Origin: Colius striatus
Lineage: Eukaryota > Chordata > Aves > Coliiformes > Coliidae
NCBI RefSeq assembly: GCF_028858725.1
Contig: NC_084790.1
Location: 6,330,001-6,394,000 of the forward strand
DNA length: 64,000 nucleotides
Reading direction: 5' to 3'
Shown in pieces: positions 1-12,054 of the stretch. The notes under the pieces are model-generated. The model made no database searches. It had not been told where the DNA came from and saw nothing but the letters and a program-made list of their open reading frames with translations. Position numbers and translations under genes: made by a program. How positions within the stretch are numbered: position 1 is the stretch's first letter; every line of letters begins with the position of its first letter.

Positions 1-669
1 ACGCTGTGTGCGCCGTGCGGGGCCGTGGCGGGCCACGCTGTGTGCCGTGCGGGGCCGTGGCGGGCCACGCTGTGTGCGCCGTGCGGGGCCGTGGCGGGCC
101 ACGCTGTGTGCGCCGTGCGGGGCCGTGCCATGCCGTGCGGGGCCGTGGCGGGCCACGCTGTGTGCGCCGTGCGGGGCCGTGGCGGGCCACGCTGTGTGCG
201 CCGTGCGGGGCCGTGCCATGCCGTGCGGGGCCGTGGCGGGCCACGCTGTGTGCGCCGTGCGGGGCCGTGGCGGGCCACGCTGTGTGCGCCGTGCGGGGCC
301 GTGCCGTGCCGTGCAGGGCGATGCCGTGCCACGCTGTGTGTGCCGTGCGGGGCCGTGGCGGGCCACGCTCTGTGCGCCGGGCGGGGCCGTGCCGTGCGGG
401 GCCGTGGCGGGCCACGCTGTGTGTGCCGTGCGGGGCCCCGTCGTGTCGTGTCGTGTCGTGCGGGGCCGTGGCGGGCCACGCTGTGTGTGCCGTGCGGGGC
501 CCCGCCGTGTCGTGTCGTGCCGTGCGGGGCCGTGGCGGGCCACGCTGTGTGTGCCGTGCGGGGCCGTGGCGGGCCACGCTGTATGTGCCGTGCGGGGCCC
601 CGCCGTGTCGTGTCGTGCCGTGCGGGGCCGTGGCGGGCCACGTTGTGTGTGCCGTGCGGGGCCGCGCCG
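1..669. repeat. GC-rich minisatellite, about 34-bp unit, in TOMM5 intron 1
   Basis: A tandem array whose basic unit is about 34 bp and starts ACGCTGTGTGCGCCGTGCGG (for example 1-34 and 67-100), with 32-bp and longer compound variants. In the first part most units carry TGTGTGCGCC; after about 340 most carry TGTGTGTGCC, and blocks with GTCGTGTCGTGTC are inserted. The array continues past the left edge. It lies just downstream, in the minus-strand sense, of the TOMM5 exon 1 donor, so it is intronic. Its units lack stop codons in all three plus frames, which creates long spurious reading frames. Confidence 0.93.
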
Positions 670-770
670 TGCCATGCCATGCCATGCCATGCCATGCCAT
701 GCCATGCCATGCCATGCCATGCCATGCCATGCCATGCCATGCCGTGCCGTGCCATGCCATGCCGTGCCGC
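670..770. repeat. (GCCAT)n pentanucleotide microsatellite
   Basis: About fifteen consecutive GCCAT units, then degenerate GCCGT/GCCAT units, ending about 80 bp from the TOMM5 exon 1 donor. GCCGT is also a core word of the adjoining minisatellite, so the two arrays probably share an origin. Confidence 0.95.
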
Positions 771-852
771 GCCGCTGCGGGGTTGCAGGCCCCGCGCCGG
801 CCCCAGCCTCCCCCCGCCGTGCCGAGCGGCCCGCGCCGCGCCGGACACTTAC

Positions 853-973
853 TAATCCGCAGCAGCGCCACATAGATGACGAAGTTGCGGACGGAGGTGA
901 GGACGTCGCGGCGCATCTTCCGCTTCATCTCCTCGGGGTCCATCTTGGGCCCCAGCCCCTCGATGCGGAACAT
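853..973 (-). CDS. TOMM5: TOMM5, coding exon 1 (mitochondrial import receptor subunit TOM5)
   Basis: The minus strand reads from ATG (971-973) to a consensus donor, A|GTAAGT, with GT at 852-851. The exon is 121 nt: 40 codons plus the first base of a split codon (phase 1). The protein starts [20 protein letters not shown] and runs into a hydrophobic stretch, [10 protein letters not shown]. This is the N-terminus of vertebrate TOM5, a tail-anchored protein of about 51 residues in the outer mitochondrial membrane that belongs to the TOM translocase core. About 40 of 51 residues are here; the last 11 or so must lie in exon 2, beyond the left edge. The split codon begins with A, fitting the Thr that follows this point in mammals. 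It is divergent to FRMPD1, as in human. Confidence 0.96.
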
Positions 974-1053
974 GCCTGCCCTGCCGCGCCGCGCGCGCCC
1001 GCCCGCACGGGCCGCCGGGACGGGAGGCGGGCGCGTGCTCACGGGGCGGGGGC

Positions 1054-1065
1054 GGCGCGTGCGCA
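1054..1065 (-). promoter_or_regulatory. NRF-1-like site upstream of TOMM5
   Basis: The minus strand reads TGCGCACGCGCC, matching the NRF-1 consensus YGCGCAYGCGCR at 11 of 12 positions (the last base differs). It lies about 80-90 bp upstream of the TOMM5 start codon and next to a GC box. NRF-1 is a known activator of nuclear genes for mitochondrial proteins, including TOM subunits, so the site is plausible. It also lies in very GC-rich DNA, where such words can arise by chance. Confidence 0.55.
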
Positions 1066-1330
1066 GCGGCGCGGTGCGGGGCGGCTGCAGCCGGCCGGGC
1101 CCAGGGGACGCGGGGCGGGAGGTGGCGGCCAGAGGCGGCTCGGAAGGGAACCGGCAGCGGGTCGTGCCGGGCTGACAGCGCCGGCGCGGGCGCTGAGCGG
1201 GGGCTGAGGAGAGGCGAGGGAGTCCCGCGGCCGCTTCCTGCGGTGCTGGTACCAGCGGCGTGCGCCTCTCGCTCCTGCCAGGCTGCAGACGGCGGCGAGC
1301 CGTTTCTCCTGGCAAAGAGGGCAGAGGTGG

Positions 1331-3859
1331 GAGTGCGATGGGCAGCTGTGCACCCGAGTCAGCGCTGCTCCACGACGGGCGGGCGGCTGTTTCCACTCTG
1401 GGGTTAAAAGCGCAGCAGAACAGCTCAGAAGGTGCACGGGCTGCTTGTCCCGCGGGTGCGCACACGCGGAGCCTTTGTGCCGGCAGCCCGCTGGCACAAG
1501 TGCGAGCAACAGGAGTTCTGGTTCAGTGTGGCTGTCGCGGAGGAGAGTCGTGCAGGCTGCCAGGAACCTCTCTGCTCAGCCCACTGCCTTCCCTGAGAAG
1601 GTGCAGAGTAGGGAACAGACATAAAACAGCCCTGCACAGCAGGAAACCCTACACACAGAGAAACCTCGTAATGGCTGTGAACTGTTTGGCAAGTAACGGT
1701 GCTTGGAACATCTGTTACCGACAAGGTTTGTTACTAGCGGTGCTTCGGAGGAGCCGCAGTTAGATCTGAGCAGCGGGAAACCAGGCGCTTGGGTGTGGGA
1801 ACACAGTGCAGGGCTCTCTCTAGGGGAGAATGACACAGATGAAGCGGAGCCTGCTTTGGTGGAGTGCGCCTCACAACGCCTCAAAGCCTGTCGCAGCACA
1901 GCAGCTTCAAACTCAGCAGCACTGGCTGTGTTATCCCCTGCTGAAAACCCCGCTGTCTTCCCTGTCTGTGTGGCAGTGCTGAGTGAGGGGTATGCATGAG
2001 AACACAGTCTTGAAGAGCAAACTAGTTTTGATATGCGTGGTTGCTTGTGAGAGAGAGTTACAGCCACACGAGGCAGGAGCAGAGATTCCCTTGCTGGCCC
2101 CTCTGAGTTCTACCAAGTGCCTTAATTCTGGGTAATCTATTTACAATGGGACATAATAGATCTCTGGATTTCTCTAATTGCAAGTGAAGAATTTATGTGA
2201 CTGAGTCGATGTGCATCTGGCTCTGCTAGCTTTCCTGAATCATGTACTGACTCTTGGATTACACACTGTTGTCTTTGGTACCACTGCTGATCTTCAGTTT
2301 GTTGCTACTTCAGCTGACAACTGATTTACCTGTGCTGTTTTGTTTAGTACACAGGAGCCTTCACCCCAAACACAGAAACCCCATCATGCAAAGTCCTGTA
2401 CAAAAGTAAACCCTGTTCCCAAACAAGTCGAGGGAGATTGTTAGAGGCCAGTAATATTTAACAAGTACAAAGAGATCGAGAGGGCCATGGAAAGGCTACT
2501 TGCCAGCCACAAACCCTGTCTAGGAACTGGAGGTCATGGGATGCTGGGCTGTGGATGAACTTCAGTCAGGGTAACGGATAAGCATGAATGCTGCCTTGAA
2601 TTGTGCCATTTTTTTTCAGAACAGGAGCTGATTTAAGCCTGAGACCAGACTTACCCAGAGAACTATGTACACAGGCCTCAGTCCCCACTCATGAGCTCCG
2701 CCTGTGCCACACAGGCTTCAATCAGCCAAGCCCTACATTTCCTGCCTGTGGCAGGCAGCCGGCAATGCTTTCAGAAGCACTCCTCAGATGCCAGGAATAC
2801 TATCAGAGATGGATACAGGCACTAGGGATGCCTGCAGAGGATCAAACAAGCAGCAGTGTTTTGTGGCTTTCCCCATGACCCCCACAAGATACCTGAGATC
2901 TGCAACCTCCCTCGCTCCACCTGTACTCCTTGTGATCAGGCAGTGCACAGTAGGAAGATCATTTTTTGAAAAGGGATTCCTCTAAGCTAAGCTGCCTGTG
3001 ACCTGAGGCAAAGCTGTTTACAAAGCAACTGCTTTCATCCTGTTTGTGATTAAAAGGGCTAATTGCATCTTCCACTATCTGGGGGGGTTTCTTGCCTTTC
3101 TCTGCTATGTCAAGGGCCTCCCCTGACTTTGCCAAGGATGACCAAGGAGGAATGTTCCCAAATCACTCTGCTCCCAGCACATTTGCAGGATGTTCAGTCC
3201 CAATCTCCAGTGCAAATGAAGGAGCAACCTCTCTGGTCACAGCAGTTGTAAGACTGCTAACCAGAGAGCCTTAGAGCAAGGCCCTGGAGGAAAGTAAGAG
3301 CTGGCTGCAACAAGCAGGCATGAGCCAGGCTTGTTCTGCTGGCTTCTGGGAAACCTCATTGATTTTTGCTCAAGGTTTCTGCATGGTGGGCTTCTCTTTG
3401 CTAGCAGAAACAGATTGACGGGTTCAAAGTCCATTTTAGCAGAAAAGCAAGGAATCTCATCTGACATTTTAAGACTGTTGGTCCTCCCAGTCTTGGTTTA
3501 CATTTGAAAATGTTCCCAAGCATTTCTCTGGAGAATATAAAGGGACTTGGGTCATTCTGTGCAAAGCTCAATCAAACATGACACGTTATTAAAAGAGACT
3601 GGATCAAGGAAAAGACAACAAAAGGTGGTGTAAAGGAGCAATGTGAGTGAGATTGACTGGACAGGATATTGACTGGACAGTTGTTGCCTCAACTTGTTTC
3701 ACTGGAGCTGCCCTCTCCTCGTCTTTTGTGAGATGTGGGAAGCAGAAACATTTCCCTGGGAGACATCCACATTGGATAGGCAGGTGACTTCGGGTGTAGA
3801 GCGACTGTCAAGAAAGAGAAGGCATTGGTTTTGAGTTTTGACAGCAGCATGAGCAATTT
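1331..3859. other. Unique intergenic sequence
   Basis: No coding exon, RNA gene or repeat family was recognised. Short open frames here show no resemblance to known proteins. Confidence 0.5.
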
Positions 3860-4260
3860 TTTGAGCTTGGGGGGCACAAGGAACTGGGAGGGAGCATGGC
3901 CAGGACAGCTGACCCCAACCAGCCATGGAGCTGTTCCATGCCACAGGACATCACATCCAGTAGAGAAACTGGGGGGAGCTGGTGAAAAGGGCCTGATCAC
4001 TGCTCTGGCATTGGTCAGTAGGTGGTGACTGATTGCATCATGCATCACTTGCTTTTTTGTTTGAAGTATTTTCCTTGCTGTTTTTCCTCTCTGTTTCTTC
4101 TCACTAGTCTTATCATATGTTATTGTCGTATTTTATTTCATTTCAGTTAATAAACTGTTCTTACCTTAAATGATGAGTTTTCCTTCCCCCCCGCCCCCCA
4201 ATTCTCCTCTCCATCCCATTGACAGCTTATACCTTGCCCTTGGTTTTACTCAGTCCTGTC
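3860..4260 (+). mobile_element. 5'-truncated avian LTR (ERVL-like)
   Basis: The segment resembles the more complete LTR at 9697-10256. It shares the GGAACTGGGAGGGA / CAGCTGACCCCAAC block, a CT-rich stretch, a poly(A) signal (AATAAA near 4148) and the ATGATGAGTTTTCCTTCC tail. The 5' LTR end is missing. No TSD could be defined. Confidence 0.65.
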
Positions 4261-7200
4261 ATTGCATTAGAATGTTACCTTTCATTTCCCGAGGCTACAG
4301 GGAGATTACTAGCCACTGACTGAGCACTAGCTTGAGGTTGTCTCCAGTGCATGACATCGTATGTGAGATGGCTGCATGTGGCAGGGAACAGTGTGAAAAG
4401 CTGATAAAGATTGTATGAATGCCATAAGGGACAGCTGGATCTCCCAGGTGGTTATGGAGTAGTGATGTGAGGAAAGGCCAAACCACGGATAACTGGAGAG
4501 AAGCGCTGGGGTCCCTCTGGGGCAAGGCCAGCAGTTCCTTGGTAACTATCAGTAATAGCAGCGAATGCCAAGATGACTTAGGTAACAGTATCATAAATAC
4601 CAAACTGCACACATATGTAATAAAAAGAGAAGCACAATACCAATGGGGAAAAGTAGTTATAAGCCAGATGTTCTTTTGGGAGGAGGCTATGATAGACAAA
4701 GGAAGGACAAGGATTGCAAAAAGGAAGGATAAGAAACAGGGAGTACCAAGGTACATATATGTCATGACCAGTGTCATGCAGCCAAGCAGCTCTCTGTGTG
4801 ATGAGCATAATCTTAAACCCAACCTGTTGTTTTGGCCAAAACATGCATATCAAACCTACTGTCCTGGTCAGGAGGATGAAGGGGAAGGAATGTTGTTGTT
4901 CTGAACAGACTTGAGAAGACCCAGGTGAATGAACTGAACTTCCTGGTATTACTATGTAGATAAATCTTCCAGGTGTGATGGCTTTGGCATCTACATATTC
5001 AGTTCCTAATGTGGTTTAAAAACAGGTTCAGCTTTTTCTAGCCTTACTGAGAAAAGATTGATAAGGTGACACAGAATATGAGTTCACGTTGGTTTACTTA
5101 CCAACCTAGCAAGAAAACCAGCTCACTCCACATGTCAACCAGTTAAGCTCCACATAAGCCGAGGTGCATTTCATGTACCAAGGAGAGACATGGTCTGGCT
5201 GCCTCTTTACCCTAATGATAAACTCACCAAAAAGCATGCCCAGGTCCAGGCAAACCCTTGCATGCACAAGGAATAAAGCAACGTTCCCTTGTGGCTGTGA
5301 TTCAGATGACTTCTTTGTGCCTGAGCGAGGAGCTGAGTTCTGTCTTCCTCGTGCCATTGCTGTGGGTGGCTGGAAGCTATCTGGAAAAGTGCAGAACTTA
5401 GGTGCAAACACATTCTACAAGTGAAGGGGCAGAGACTCCAGGTGAAAGTGTCAGGGCTGCATGCTGGGTGGGAATGCAGAGAAGAAAGGCTGGCATGACA
5501 AGGCTGCCCAGCGGAGACTTGGTCTAGGACATGCTAGTTCTTGCCCCAGGGATTCTCCCCTTTCCATGAAGTGCTGGCACTGGCAATGGGATAAGTGCAG
5601 CTTACAGCTAGTGCAGAGGACAGGCAAAAAAATGGTTCTCAGAAATTAAACCAGCCCTTTCTGAGAGCTCAGACAGATCTGTGGGGGAAAGGAACACACC
5701 AAGATTTCTTGATACTTGATAACTATTTTTTGTGAAGTGGCCCTCCATACACTGTTCTAGGGTGTTTCTCTAGGGCTGCTCCCACATCATGGAGATGGCT
5801 CATTAGCCAGTTGAAAGGACAGCATGCCTCTCCCTAAGGCAAGGCAGCATTAGCCTGTCCTGGCCCCTTGAAGTGCCAGAAATCTTCACTTCTGGAACTG
5901 TATCAGGGCATTTATCACTGATGCATATCAAAAGCATTTTAGAGGCCCAGGGGAAGCTTTGCAGAAGCAATAGGGGGAGGCAAAGTAGATATTGCTGGAG
6001 CCTTGGTGCTACCTACAGAATTGACCCTTTCACCCCATCAAAATAATCAATATTGATACATGCACTAATGGCAACATTTGCCTTTGTGCAAACAAAAAGA
6101 CTTTTTGGCCAGTAAATTTCAGTTTGCCATCCTGTAGTCTTTCTCTACAGCCTCCACACCGTTGATCAGACAGTAGAAAGATGTATTTTCCAGGCTTCAT
6201 CAAACCAACCTGAAAAGCAAATTAATGTGACTGTCAATTCAAGCTGGTGGGACAGTTCCCACTTACCCCACTGATGCCTCCCAGCTTCTCAGGCCAGGTA
6301 CATAAGGCCATGCCTTTTCTCTGGAGTGCATAATTGCACAAGGAGAGTGCATATTTGCACAGGAGAGTGCATGACTCCTGCTGCTGGAGTCTGATGCTCA
6401 GTGTGTTGGCTCCCCAGCACCTTGCAGCTGGAGCGTTCCTCACTGCTTGCAGTTCAGCTGGTCTAAACCCAGATGTGACTAAAGACTTAGATATATGTTG
6501 AGCCTAGGACTGAGATCTACTGCAGGCAGTTCCTCTCAGGCACACGAGAAGATATAGGTATCTAACCCAGGTTTAAGGAGGGCAAAGAGTTAGGTTGGCT
6601 TAGGCTGATTTGTTAAATGCAAGGCAGGTGTCCCGCATGAAGGAGATCACTTTGGCAGACCGTCCCAGTCTGGACTGCCTGGGCAGTATTGCATGTGAAG
6701 CTTGCTCTGCCGTTCCAGTCCACAGGCTGCTTTCTTTTGGGAAAATTACTAGTAAACAGCTTTCTTCTTTTTCACATGTGTTGTCCAGCCTGGAGCTGCA
6801 GCCTGTGATGTGAAGGCCAGAAAGGAAGACAATGGCTCTTACATAGGATTCTGCAAGTTTGCACTAAGTTTATCTACTCAAATGGTGCAGCTAAATGCAT
6901 CAATTGTTTGAGGCAGCTATACAGCAAGAGCAATGCCCACTGCTCACTCAGTAGTCATATTGTCCAGGGTTATGGTGAGAGACACCTATAGGTGGCATGG
7001 TCTGCCATCCATTCATCCGCTCTCCTCAGTTCTGAGGTGGGGTAACATCATCCCCATCTCCTGGGAGAGAAAAAAACTGCAAGATAAGCATCTGACTATG
7101 TGCAGTTAGAGCTCTGCCTCTGACTTCACCAGGTCTGGAGCCTTCAAAGTACTCCCAGCCAAAAGCTCTGGCATATATTGCAGCTAATGGCAGCTGCTCA

Positions 7201-8245
7201 GGGCCAGGAAAGTGAGCAGTGCCAGCCACACCTTTCCAGCAGGACTCTTGGCAACTGTGCAAAAGGGAAGACACTCTGGCACAGATAACTTTATTGAATG
7301 ACAGACTCCAAAAGCAAAACTGCACCTACTCCTTCTAACACTATGCTGTAGCAGAGCTGTCAGCTGGATGGTGAATCCAAAGGGGAAGCAAAATGGCAAG
7401 GAGCTTAAGCAGAGGAAGACTTAAAAAAATACATTGCACTGACCTCTTCTAGGAACAAGGTAGGAGACTGTGCAGATTCTCTTGCAGGTGTGCATTTGGC
7501 ACAGTACTGCTGGGGAGAGGGACCCTTATCTGACACTAGGGCTGTGGGAGAGGGTATTTTTATACAGAGCAAGTAACAAGAAAAGGCAACTTTCAGACCC
7601 ACAGGGCATCTTGGGGCTTATGTAAACTGGATGATAAAAAGGGGCAGAGCAGACACTCCACAATGTAAATCCACACAGTGCTGTTAAAACACAGCATAAC
7701 TCCTCCAGGGCAGGAAGACTCATGGCCTCACTTCACAGCTGCATTGCTGTGAGCACAGTGAAAGGACCTAGAGAGGCAAAGTGTGAAGATACAGTGACAA
7801 CCACATGAATGGCTATGTCTTTAGGGCACCTTGGGCTGGAAGTCTCCCACTTCACAGCACTGTTGTGCCTCTACCAAAATCCATGATCCCCTTTGCTGTG
7901 GCTTGTATTCTCCCAGTAACCTCACCAGCTGCATCTTGCTTGGTGGGAGCCTGAGGCAGGAGGCCAGTCCCTGATGTGTAGCAGGAAGAGAAGGAACAGC
8001 AGTGCTTGCTCAGGGGGTTGGTTTGGCCTCTGCTCTGGGACCCCTGTGTGCACACCACATGTCTGGACAGCTGGGGCTTGGCACCTCGGGACCTAGACTG
8101 ACACAGAAGATGACAGGCTGGTTTTCTGAGGTACTATCTGCTGCACGCCAGGCCAGCAGCCTGCCGGCCCTATCCTGGTGATAGCATCTTGGTGTATGAC
8201 TACGTGGCTTTAGTCCAACCCTTTCCTCACTGCCTGCATTGGCAG
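4261..8245. other. Unique intergenic sequence
   Basis: Nothing recognisable: no spliced coding exon, CR1 tail or RNA gene seen on either strand. Confidence 0.45.
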
Positions 8246-9118
8246 ATAGAATCATAGAATCATTACTGTTGGAAAAGACCTTTATGATCATCGAGTCCAA
8301 CCACTGCCCTCACACTGCCAAGCCCATCATTAAACGAGCCCCTGTCTCTCAGCATCTCATTTATGTGTCCTTTTAAATATCTCCAGGGATGGTGACTCCA
8401 CCACCTCCGTGGGCAGCCCATTCCAATGCCTAATAACCCTCTAAGTGAAAAAGTTCTTCCTTGTGTCCAATTTAAACCTGTTCTGGTGCAGCTTGAGGCC
8501 ATTTCCTCATGTCCTATCATTCATTACTGGAGAGACTGGCCACTACCACACTACAACCTCCTTTCAGGTAGTTGTGGAGAATGAGCATGTCTCGTCTCGG
8601 ACTCCTCTTCACCAGGCAAAACATTCCCACCTCCCTCAGCCACTCCTTATCAGATTTGGTCTCCAGCTTCATTGCCCATCTCTGGACATGCTCCAGCCCC
8701 TCAATGTCTTTCTTGTAGTGAGGGGCCCAAAACTGAACACAGCACTCAAGGTGCAGCCTCACCAGTGCCAAGTACAGGGAGACAATCTCTGTCCTTGTCC
8801 TGCTGGTCACACTATTCCTGATACCAGCCAGGATGCCATTGGCCCTCTTGGCCACCTGGGCACGCTGTTGGCTCCTGTTCAACTGTTGTTGACCAACCGT
8901 CCCAGGTCCTTTCCTTCTGGACATGTTTCCAGTCCCTCTGCCCCAGCCTATAGTGTTGCCTGAGGTTGGTGTGACCCAAGTGCAGGACCTGGCACATGGC
9001 CTTGTTGAACCTCATGCAACTGGCCTTGGCCCATAGCTCCAGCTTGTCCAGAGCCCCTGCCTTCAAGCAGATCTACACACCTGCCCAGCTTGGTGTCATC
9101 AGCAAACTGACTGAGGGT
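8246..9118 (-). mobile_element. CR1 LINE fragment, reverse orientation
   Basis: It begins with ATAGAATCATAGAATCATTA, the reverse complement of a CR1 3' tail, followed by GGAAAAGACCTTTATGATCATCGAG. The minus strand over 8517-8924 encodes a decayed piece of the CR1 reverse-transcriptase C-terminus ([20 protein letters not shown], then a run ending [11 protein letters not shown]). The 5' end is truncated near 9118. Not a host gene. Confidence 0.93.
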
Positions 9119-9696
9119 CAGTTCTCCCAGATGGAGAACAGCTATGACAAGGGGTTCTTCTGCTTCCCCTGTCACCTCCGTATGCACTGCTCAGGGCACC
9201 CCTGGCTCTTCTGTGAAAGCCTGAAGCTGTACCTGTTGTGGTTGCTCCCCAGAGCTGGAAGGAGACCAACACAGCAGCCTCAAGCTGCACCATGGTGGGA
9301 ACTAGGGCCTTCTCTGCCTGCTCTGCCAGACTGCTGATATGGCTTGCCAGCAAAGAAGTCATCTTTGACTACTCTCTGTCAGGGAAGTGTCAGGAAGACA
9401 TCAGGCTGATGCACTCAGGCCCAGCCAGGAGTGAGGCTAAGCAGGTACCACCAGAAGTGCATGCACACATATGCACGCTCTGACAGTTAATTGTTACACG
9501 TGTACATATGGCTGGCCACACGCATCAACGCAGACTGACTTCCTAAGCACTCACTCAAACCTAAGCAGCCCATGCAGCCTCAGTCTGCTCCCCTTTACTT
9601 GCCTGAGACCACAAAAAAACCTCACAGGCACATCGTAGAGAGTCCCTCAAGAAAATTACTATGAGTTCAATAGGATGGCAGCACGGGCTGTGCTGA
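9119..9696. other. Unique intergenic sequence
   Basis: No recognised gene or repeat between the CR1 copy and the following LTR. Confidence 0.4.
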
Positions 9697-10256
9697 GTGG
9701 GCTGGTTCTGCCTGACATAGAGTCAATTTTCTTCACAGTAGATAGTGTGGAACTATGATTTGTGCTGAAAGCACTGTTGATCACACAGGGATGTTTTGGT
9801 TATTGGTGAGCAGTGCTTGCACAGCACCAAGTCCATCTCTGCATCATACTCTGGCTCAGCAGCAAGTAGGCTGGGAGTGCATGAGGAGCTGGGAGGGGAC
9901 ACAGGTGGAACAGCTGATCCCAACAGCCAAAGGGGTATTCCATACCATATGGTGTTATACTTAGTTGAGGGAAGAAGAGAGAAGCTGGTGATGTTTCGAA
10001 TGATGGTGCTTGTCTTCCCAAGTAACTGTTATGCATGGTGGAGCCATGGTTTCATGGAGATGGCTGTACACCTATCTGCTGATGGGAAGTGCTGAAAGAA
10101 TTTATTGTTTCACTCTACTTGTAAGAATGGCTTTTGCTTTACCTATTAAACTGTCTTTATCTCAACCCACCAGTTTTCTCACTTTCCTGATTCTCTCCCC
10201 CATCCCTCTGCAGGGGAGTGAGTGGTGCTAAGTTGCCAGCTGGGACTGAACCCCAG
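9697..10256 (+). mobile_element. Solo-LTR-like element, avian ERVL type
   Basis: The 5' part (GGTTCTGCCTGACATAGAGT, then CAATTTTCTTCACAGTAG) is a decayed version of the LTR start seen intact, in reverse, at 20135. It is followed by the GCAGTGCTTGCACAGCACCA block, an ATTAAA near 10145 in place of the poly(A) signal, and a pyrimidine-rich 3' region ending GGGACTGAACCCCAGCA. No internal retroviral coding sequence is attached. Confidence 0.75.
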
Positions 10257-10425
10257 CAAAGAGGATGACCAGACAAGCATCCTGACCAGAAAACCATTTA
10301 TATGCTGCTGGCTTTTTTATCCTCTCACCTCTCTGTTTTTCCTTATTTGTTCTCCCAAACCCATGTTGATGCCTGTGTTTCCCCACATTTGTTTCCTCCC
10401 CTGGCCATCCTGTAGCAAGCCTTCT
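10257..10425 (-). mobile_element. LTR-like repeat fragment, inverted copy of 14520-14680
   Basis: Its reverse complement matches the plus strand at about 14520-14680 over most of its length: GAAACAAATGTGGGGAAACA, then GAGGATAAAAA, AGCAGCATATAAA and GGTTTTCTGGTCAGG in the same order and spacing. A TATAAA-type box is conserved in both. It directly abuts the 3' end of the preceding LTR. I infer that the family is an LTR; I could not name it. Confidence 0.75.
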
Positions 10426-12054
10426 GCAGTCCTGCAGTGCTCTTGCCCTGCACCCTACAGTGTGTCCTGTACCTCTGCAGTGACCTCTGCATCTAGGAGG
10501 TGCTTGGCACAGGGAGGGTGTCCCCTGGCCAATGGGGCTGAGCTCCTCTGAGAGTGGAAGTTGCTGTGCAGGGGCTCGTGGCCCTGAAGGTGTAACTGGG
10601 GATCTCCTGCAGCTTGGGGCTCTTCTTATGTGTGCAGGAAAGCTTTTAAATCACCACAGCTAGCCTTCCCAAACTGTGATTGCTCTGGGAGAGAGACAAT
10701 ATCAAATGCAGTGTTATTTGGCCAGTCATGTTGGAATCTGCCTCAGTCAGCCTATATGAGGCCAAGCAATTTGAATTCACCCACTGGTTCTCAATTCAGA
10801 CATTCCAGAGATGACCCCATCACTTCAAGCCTGTTTTGTTACTCTTCAGTCAGTCTTGTTTTTCTGCTGTGGTCTGGGGCCACAGCACAAAGGGCTCAGA
10901 GTACACTGGCGCTCCTGGTGTTCCAAGGGAAGATTTATTTTCCTACTGTTTCCCCTTAACCTTGAGAGGGTCAGAATGTGCCCCTGCCCACAAGTGCCTC
11001 CGCTGCCCTCAGCAGCTGCTCCATCCCTTTGGCTGCTTTCTCCTCTCAGGTTGTGAAACCAGCCCTAAAAGCCTCGGTTGGAAGCAAAAAATAAAAAGCA
11101 AAAAGAGCAAAGCCAGAGTCTCAAGACAAATATTCAGACATGGCATCCATTTACCTGTGATCTAGGACAGGGAGGGACAAAGATATCAGGAAATGTGATC
11201 CCCCAAAACTGTGACACATAGCCACAGCATTCTTTTGCCCCATGCACCAGGTGGCTGAACATGATATCTGATGTCTTGAAAAGGTTTAATGCACTGGCCT
11301 TTATTCTGAAGGGAGCCAGAAAGAGGGCATCGTTTGTGTGATTCGTCTCTGCCACTTTAAGGAGCAGTTGCTACTCTAAATAGAATTAGAGCATGTAGCA
11401 TGTCTGCACAGAGTGAGTCTGAACCTTCAGGAGAAATGTTTTCAATACATCATTAACAAAGAGTTTCTCTTGCCACACTCTCTTCTTTATGCCTTCTAGC
11501 ACAGATAAAAAATTGTGAGTTCCTTTTTGAGCTCTGTCATCAAAACACATTGTTAAAGAAGGAAGGCAGAAGTTTCAAAGGCTGTGGACTGTATAGTTTG
11601 GCCCTCATGTATTTGAGCTTTGCTGCTACATAGGTTCATTTGTCCATTCCTTGAAAAGAGATCTGAAAGTTTCCTTAAAAACAGTTTAGTGAGGAGTGCC
11701 TGCATAGCCGGCTTTGGAGCTTCTCAGCACCGTCTCTTGGCCTGGGTTGATGTCCACACTTAAGAATATCAGGGTGAGCTGGAAAATGGAAGGACATTGC
11801 CTTAAGTACACACAGGCAGAGACTCCACAGGACAGATTCAGAGAGATGCCGTGGCTCAACCTACATTCTGGCCTGACAGACAAATCTTCTCACCAGGGAC
11901 AGAGAGCTGATGCACACAGAAGGGCTTAGACAGACGTACACCCTTCTTATGAGCACCATTGCTCTGGATGGACTCCAGCACAACCACCTCTGCAACATGC
12001 CTTTCTTGCCTCTTTTATCTTCCTCTAGTCACACAGGACAAATTGTATTTTAAG
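10426..12054. other. Mostly unclassified intergenic sequence
   Basis: The first 200 bases may extend the inverted LTR-like copy, but the similarity fades. No gene or RNA was recognised. Confidence 0.4.

Larger units (their letters stand above)
780..1330. promoter_or_regulatory. TOMM5: CpG island and TOMM5 promoter region
   Basis: A GC-rich, CpG-dense block spans TOMM5 exon 1 and the sequence upstream of its ATG. It contains GC boxes (GGGGCGGGGG at about 1043-1052 and GGGGCGGGAGG near 1111). I see no TATA box, which is usual for a housekeeping gene. CpG density falls by about 1330. The transcription start cannot be placed from sequence alone. Confidence 0.8.

Noticed and set aside
1-669. CRISPR-like array
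   Set aside because: The repeat units are contiguous with no unique spacers, and the DNA is from a vertebrate.
6-1207. Long plus-strand open frames of 276-399 codons in three frames at the left edge
   Set aside because: They come from a stop-free GC-rich tandem repeat read in each frame; the translations are simple Cys/Arg/Gly/Pro repeats, and the region overlaps TOMM5 intron 1 on the other strand.
1039-1509. 156-codon minus-strand frame upstream of TOMM5
   Set aside because: It lies in the GC-rich promoter, has no recognisable domain and runs into the TOMM5 5' region.
4295-4822. 175-codon hydrophobic minus-strand frame
   Set aside because: No family resemblance or splice context; hydrophobicity follows from pyrimidine-rich minus-strand sequence.
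8517-8924. Minus-strand 135-codon frame, and similar frames at 17774-18226, 27128-27505 and 42893-43288
   Set aside because: All are decayed reverse-transcriptase pieces of CR1 LINEs, not host genes.
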